Below, one piece after another: positions 59,066 through 64,000 of a stretch of 64,000 nt of DNA (its first letter is position 1; each line of letters opens with the position of its first letter). The notes under the pieces are model-generated. The model was not told the DNA's origin and searched no databases. It saw nothing but the letters and a program-made list of their open reading frames with translations. The position numbers and the translations under genes were made by a program. Source of the DNA: Sipunculus nudus (Eukaryota > Annelida > Sipuncula > Golfingiida > Sipunculidae); contig CM049318.1 of assembly GCA_026874595.1 (NCBI GenBank), forward strand, positions 12,135,241-12,199,240, read 5' to 3'.

Positions 59066-59505
59066 CAGGGCTCAACAAAAATGGTTAACTGCTTGCCCAG
59101 GGCAAGTGAAATTTTCAGAAAATGTGGCTGGCCAATGGACAATTGGCTCCTACTTGCCTGAATGGGCAAGTGGGTCCATCATCAACTTTTATTCAAAGGT
59201 CTGAATCATATTTACTCTACTGTTAACTATTTTCTCTCTTTAGAAGAAATGAAAATATATTGCCAATACCTCTTTATCTTTAACTGCCAGCATATATGTT
59301 CTTCTGTAAAAATAAGAAATAATTTCAACAAACATTTGTACATGTTTAATATCTACAATTCATCATACGGAACATGCAAATGTTGTGTTCATGGCTTCAT
59401 CATCAATTTTTGCAAGGTAAGTTAAATTTAATGTAAGGCAAGTAAAAGCTTGAAGGTAGATGTCACTAGCCAAAGTGGGTAAGTAAAAGTAAATGTCAAG
59501 CCCTG
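59066..59505. mobile_element. Possible hAT-type MITE
   Basis: The ends are CAGGGCTCAACA (59066-59077) and TGTCAAGCCCTG (59494-59505), a 10-of-12 inverted repeat of the CAGGG type common in hAT elements. A CTTGCCCAGGGCAAG palindrome lies near the left end. The flanking 8-bp sequences do not match, so a target duplication is not seen. Confidence 0.4.
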
Positions 59506-61829
59506 CATGGAATACTGATGTCACATACTAAAGTTCATTTTTTTTATCCTATGGTGGTCATAGCAAAAGCAGCACACTGATGGATTTTAACAGCAATAAC
59601 ATCACATAATGCACAGTCTGTGTGTCAAGAAACAATTTAATCACAGCTTGAAGGAACAAGATCTATAGACCTTTACTGAAAATCCTTTCCCAGCACAAAA
59701 AGAAACAACCAAATAGTATTAATATTCTTGCTGTCTAAATAGGACCCATAAATCACCATGAAAATTGGTAATATAAATAATCATCTACAGAGCCTGTTTT
59801 TAAATAGTTATCATTTACACAGAAGACTTGCTATGGAAGCTGTATCAAATTAAAAAAGGAAGAGAAAACAATTTAGTCACTGTAATGAGAAAATTGCCAC
59901 TGATGAACAAGGCTAACCTGCCAATGAATTGTTTTCATGGAAAGCCTTTTTTTAATTACTGGCAAGAATTTAAAAGGATTCAACAGTACATAAGAATAAC
60001 ATACATCACAAACGCCTGGCTGTGTTTGTATGGAGCAAAGTGTCCAGGTTCAACAATTTTCATAATGAAAATCCCAAGAAAACGTTGCAGGAGTAATAAC
60101 CTCCCTGACACCCCTCCTCTGTTACCATCAAGAGTGAGCGCCAGATATTCCTTGGCCGGCAGCAAGCATGAACATGTGACAGCGACAATGATTGAATTAG
60201 ACGTTTATCCTGCCGAGTTTATGACGCCCACATCTGGCAAATTAATAACTAAATAAGAAGCACAGATGGGTTACAAAGTAACTCAATAAAATTCAATCCC
60301 AACCAATGATGATACAAAAAGTTTGACTCTCAAGGTCTCATCATTACCGCTACTGAATTCCAATCAGACAAAAAGACCTAATACATTAAAATCAGTCAGC
60401 ATCATATTTGTTATGGTATTCTCTTATTTGCTTACTGAGTAGGCCAGATGGAACCATTAATCAATCAATCATTGTTAAAATGATGGTGGATCACTTTCTC
60501 CAGAGACCACACATATCAGTTCAAAGATTACAGACAGTGTATGGCACAAAGATAGCTTGCATTTCTTTGCATTTTTGCATTTCTTTTGAAAAGAAGTGTT
60601 AAACTCTTAAACTGTATAAAAGAAATAACAAATGCATCAGTGACCAGACATTTTAATTAATGCAACAAGAGTGACTAAATGAACATGTACTCTGGTCAGA
60701 GTCTACAGAAATCTAAACGTGTGTACACGTGTCTGTCACTGACAGTGTCAGTGGTACATGCTAATTAATCAATTATACCAATGATTGGTTGTTTTCTTTC
60801 ATAATCAACTTAACTGGTTGCACTGTTGCATAATCGATCACAAATGATACTGTACACACAAGCAAAGAAGTGATATTATTGAGATTTTACTCCTGTCAGG
60901 GATATAAAAAATATGGGACACAAAGTAGTGAATAGTATTAAAACTGAACCTTGTGCAGCAAAAAAGGGTCAATAACCTGGAGCTTACCTCGACCTTTCTG
61001 GGTGATGTACAAGTTAGACTGAATTTACTCGATCAATACATTGGGCATCATGCTATACAGCAGATTTCATGGTAATACAGAAGGTGAATTAAATAGTTGA
61101 CTTGTAGTTAATGATTGGTTGTTTTATTTCTTTCAGTCACTGAACATTATTTTGCAACTGATTCCTATCATTATCATGATTGTTGAATATTCATATTCAT
61201 GACGTCTAAGATATGACACAGGTATATTGTTCAAATCTTTGTTGAGCTTTAAACCAAAAACATTCCTTTACAGTTTAGTGAGAAATATTATAATTGTTTT
61301 GCATGATTCCTTCAGTCATTCACTGTTCTGTGTTGGCCTCAATTATTTAGCCATTTTGGCCTCTTCTCTGACACAACGGGTCCAATCACTGCCAAACTTG
61401 GTGTGAAGAGATTCATGCTTTGGAACTGTAATTTATCTGCCATATTTTCATGCTCTTATCATTCTCTGAATGATTCCTCATGAGTATTTCAAAAGTATGC
61501 ATTAACAACCAACTAGTACTGATAATCCAATATATCCACAGATAAGAAACATAAAGAAATCCATTCAGTATTGATATTGATGAATCTAACTTTCACTGTT
61601 TTACAATAAAAGTACTGAAATTGTCAAACCATGAATATTCATGGACTTAAGAACATACACATTAACACTTCTACTGAAAACCACATGGAGGGTAGCAGTA
61701 TAGTCTGCAGCCAATAATGTTAACCGATCTGATAATGGTTATTTAAAATATATACAAGACATCACAATCCCTATGAATAGTTATAGGCTCATTAAGAAAA
61801 AGATATATACACAAGGGCTGATTTAGTAA
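59506..61829. other. Unannotated, with a possible conserved patch at 59.83-60.26 kb
   Basis: A stop-free run of 142 codons (plus, 59828-60256) lies over a GC-richer patch ending near 60250 (words such as LPDTPPLLPSRVSARYS). No domain, splice site or start context supports it as a gene; a conserved non-coding block is as likely. The remainder is AT-rich, with a small perfect hairpin CACTGACA-G-TGTCAGTG near 60738-60754. Confidence 0.3.
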
Positions 61830-62790
61830 AATATGAAGCACAACACGCAGACAGTGTAATGTGGCAATTCGCTGGTCAACGCACTGGAGGAATTGTACTG
61901 AACTTTCTTTTTCATGGAGCTCTTTTGTATATTTATGGTATGTGGAGCCTGTCTGCCGAGTGGCAATCTGCTCTGACATCAATGAGATGAGGCCACGCAT
62001 TTTTGGGTGCTGGGATTCAGACAGGAAACCTTTGATTGGCTATCACAGAGATAAAAGTGTTAGATGACATATTTGCATGGGATGGATGATTCCGAAGGAA
62101 TCGGATGGGCGCATTTTCCATTACATCCAGAGAGCCCCTAGCTGAGCCCTGTTCATTAGAAGTCACGACTCGTTAAGAAACCCATCTGTTACCGCAATCC
62201 GGGCAGGGAAGGACATACAACCAATAAGAGACCACACGACTATCAATATATCATATGCAATTTGGGAGGCATTCCGGAAAGACCAGTGATGTCTGGGTGG
62301 TAAGCGCCCCGTCCCGATGACACCATGAGCCAGAAGTGTGATTTAATAGGGCTACTGGCCTCCCGAGGGGGCAATACAGTCCCGGCCTCTCCCACTCTGC
62401 TCTCTGGAAAATGGGTGCGCTCGCTCAGGTCCCAAATAGCCATATACCACCACTGGGTATCCGAAGTGGTCTTTGGTCATCTTTTACTGCGGTACTGATA
62501 TCTGTCTGGCTCTGCCTTTCAGAGACGCGCAAGTTGTCTGGCCATAACAATACTTGTTTACTTGGACCAATTCTTGCCAAGTCAGGGAGTCACAGACACT
62601 GGCAGGCATTAACTTGACGAGGCACGTCATACATTTTGGCCAATACCTTGTCTGTCTGAGTTATAGTTACAGCTGTGATATCAGCAGAGAGAATGATGCC
62701 TTCCAAATGAAACCATGGCCAGACCTCATGTCTCCAGGGAAGCATCTGCTTCCACAGTGACACCCATCGCCATGACACCACCGGAATGAA
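61830..62790. promoter_or_regulatory. Candidate developmental enhancer block
   Basis: A GC-richer, unique stretch with several exact factor-type motifs: CTTTGAT (62030-62036, TCF/LEF), an overlapping GATTGGC (inverted CCAAT, 62034-62040), ATTTGCAT (62071-62078, POU octamer), AACAAT (62546-62551, SOX) and TGTTTAC (62555-62561, forkhead). ORFs on both strands are short and unrecognised. Composition and motif density suggest conserved regulatory DNA; coding exons cannot be ruled out. Confidence 0.3.
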
Positions 62791-63117
62791 CAGTGAAATT
62801 TCAAGTTAAATTTAATATATATTTATAAAATGAGCAGCACATTCACCTCTCTTACCTTAATTAAGAATTTATTAAATAAATACCTTAATATGAACCAGCT
62901 TGATGTATGTACCTCGCATTAATTTTCAATGACAACCCCTGTCAGAACACAATTTTCTATCTGTCTCTATACACATTTAGAAATCAAAGGCTCGGCATGA
63001 TGATATGGGTTGATGGTAACCTGATTATCCTTGTTCTATCACGCTTGCTTAAATAAAAAACACACTTGTGTCAAAGAACCCTGCTCAAAGTTCAAAGTTA
63101 TATTATTTCCATATAAA
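62791..63117. other. No recognisable feature
   Basis: AT-rich spacer before P4 copy d. Confidence 0.4.
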
Positions 63118-64000
63118 ACCAGAATACGGGTAGTTGACAAGCGACTAAGTGTATCCGCCGAAATCAGAGTAGGACGGGTGAAGTGAGGCATGGATTGTGT
63201 GGCTCGGGGAAATAGACAGGATGTTTTGCATATAAGCATGGACGTCTGCAGCAGAAATGTGTATGAAGGTGGCGCCACCTGCCACAAAATCCCAAAAGTG
63301 ACCCAAGTTGTATACAATTGCAAAATTTTGGGCAGATAAGTCAAACCACTGCCCAGATATGAGTGATTTTATCCCACGGCAGACAAACAGACTGACACTG
63401 TGCAAAAATGGTTGCAGGTGACGCCACCAGTTTTGCGTATGATAAAGAGCTATGTGAGATCTATACACATGCAACGTTTTGGCCATATCAGTCAGATAGT
63501 TCCTGAGAAATTAGCTTGGATGTCTGCAGCCTGAACATGATAGTAGGTGGCGCCACCAGCCACAAAATCAAAAAAGCTATTCGAGATGCATATACATGCA
63601 AAATTTTAGGCAGATAAGTCAAACCACTGCCAAGATATGATTTTGTTCCATGGCAGGCAAACTGAAAGACGCTGAAAAAATGGTTGCAGGTGGCGCCACC
63701 AGTTTTGCGTATGATAAAGAGCTATGTGAGATTTATACACATGCAAAATTTTGGTCCAATCGGACAGACGGTTCCCAAGATATTAGCTTGGATGTCTGGA
63801 GCGTAAATAGGAACATAGGTGGCACCACCTGCCACAAAATCCAGAAAGCTATCCAGGATGAATATACATGCATAATTTCAGGTGGACAAGTCCATTCACT
63901 GCAGAGATATGAGTGAATTTTATGCCAAGGCAGATGAACAGATGGACACTGTGCTAAAATGGTTGCAGGTGGCGCCACCATTTTTTATGTATGTTATAAA
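63118..64000 (+). mobile_element. P4 family element, copy d, cut by the window end
   Basis: It starts CCAGAATACGGG with the hairpin and the GTATCCGCC subterminal repeat, then runs through at least five core half-units (GGTGGCGCCACC-type palindromes at about 63269, 63416, 63546, 63698, 63820 and 63970). The right end lies outside the window. Confidence 0.65.

Overview
The window looks like animal nuclear DNA, most likely from a bivalve mollusc or another lophotrochozoan. It is AT-rich, has no bacterial-style gene packing, no long intact ORF and no rRNA or tRNA cluster. It is packed with interspersed repeats of a style I associate with bivalve genomes: heads reading CAAGGGACCCATGGGTCAC, (GGAC)n and (ACAG)n microsatellites, GGTGGCGCCACC cores, and GTGTCGGAACGACAC heads. 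The taxon is inferred from repeat style only. I find no confidently recognisable host gene. The window reads as a gene desert or the inside of very large introns, with one plausible small minus-strand first coding exon (41316-41385) and three islands that may be conserved regulatory DNA (15.6-16.25 kb, 59.9-60.3 kb, 61.8-62.8 kb).

Layout. 0-2.3 kb: little recognisable. 2.3-5.1 kb: degenerate tandem repeats. 5.75-11.15 kb: three tandem copies of a repeat family here called P2 (330-bp core, ACAG microsatellite, multiplied 3' hairpins). 11.86-14.5 kb: a long element of family P1 plus a 3' fragment. 16.68 kb: a small mariner-type MITE with TA duplication. 18.23-19.69 kb: family P4, copy a, reverse orientation. 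20.2-23.5 kb: a dead L1-like retrotransposon on the minus strand (ORF1 and the 5' part of ORF2), joined at its 3' side to a P1-short repeat. 23.7-26.4 kb: family P3 with an 840-bp tandem duplication. 27.98-31.90 kb: a 3.9-kb element with 270-bp inverted arms that holds P1-type sequence and a run of 31 G. 32.1-34.24 kb: a 44-bp minisatellite. 34.35-37.66 kb: a P1 element interrupted by P4 copy b. 39.4-40.8 kb: GTACCT-rich duplications. 41.8-42.7 kb: an array of nuclear-receptor-like half-sites between direct repeats. 43.3-44.1 kb: two SINE-like units. 46.2-49.24 kb: a P4-related array and P4 copy c. 53.1-53.9 kb: a complete P1-short copy. 54.1-55.1 kb: a 72-bp array. 56.56-57.3 kb: a P1 variant. 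57.87-58.32 kb: a 45-bp array. 59.07-59.5 kb: a possible hAT-type MITE. 63.1 kb to the end: P4 copy d, cut by the window.

The most interesting pattern is shared architecture. P1, P2 and P3 have unrelated sequences but the same plan: a short head carrying a subterminal inverted repeat, a tandem-repeat core, an RGAC (complement GTCY) microsatellite, then a strong terminal hairpin that contains the second copy of the inverted repeat. P4 has hairpins at both ends and a palindrome-headed core. This is the plan described for non-autonomous Helentron/DINE-like elements and for bivalve 'pearl' elements, so I infer several co-resident families mobilised by related machinery. P2 and P4 also carry exact DR1 and TCAAGGTCA nuclear-receptor motifs, so they could have spread such sites.
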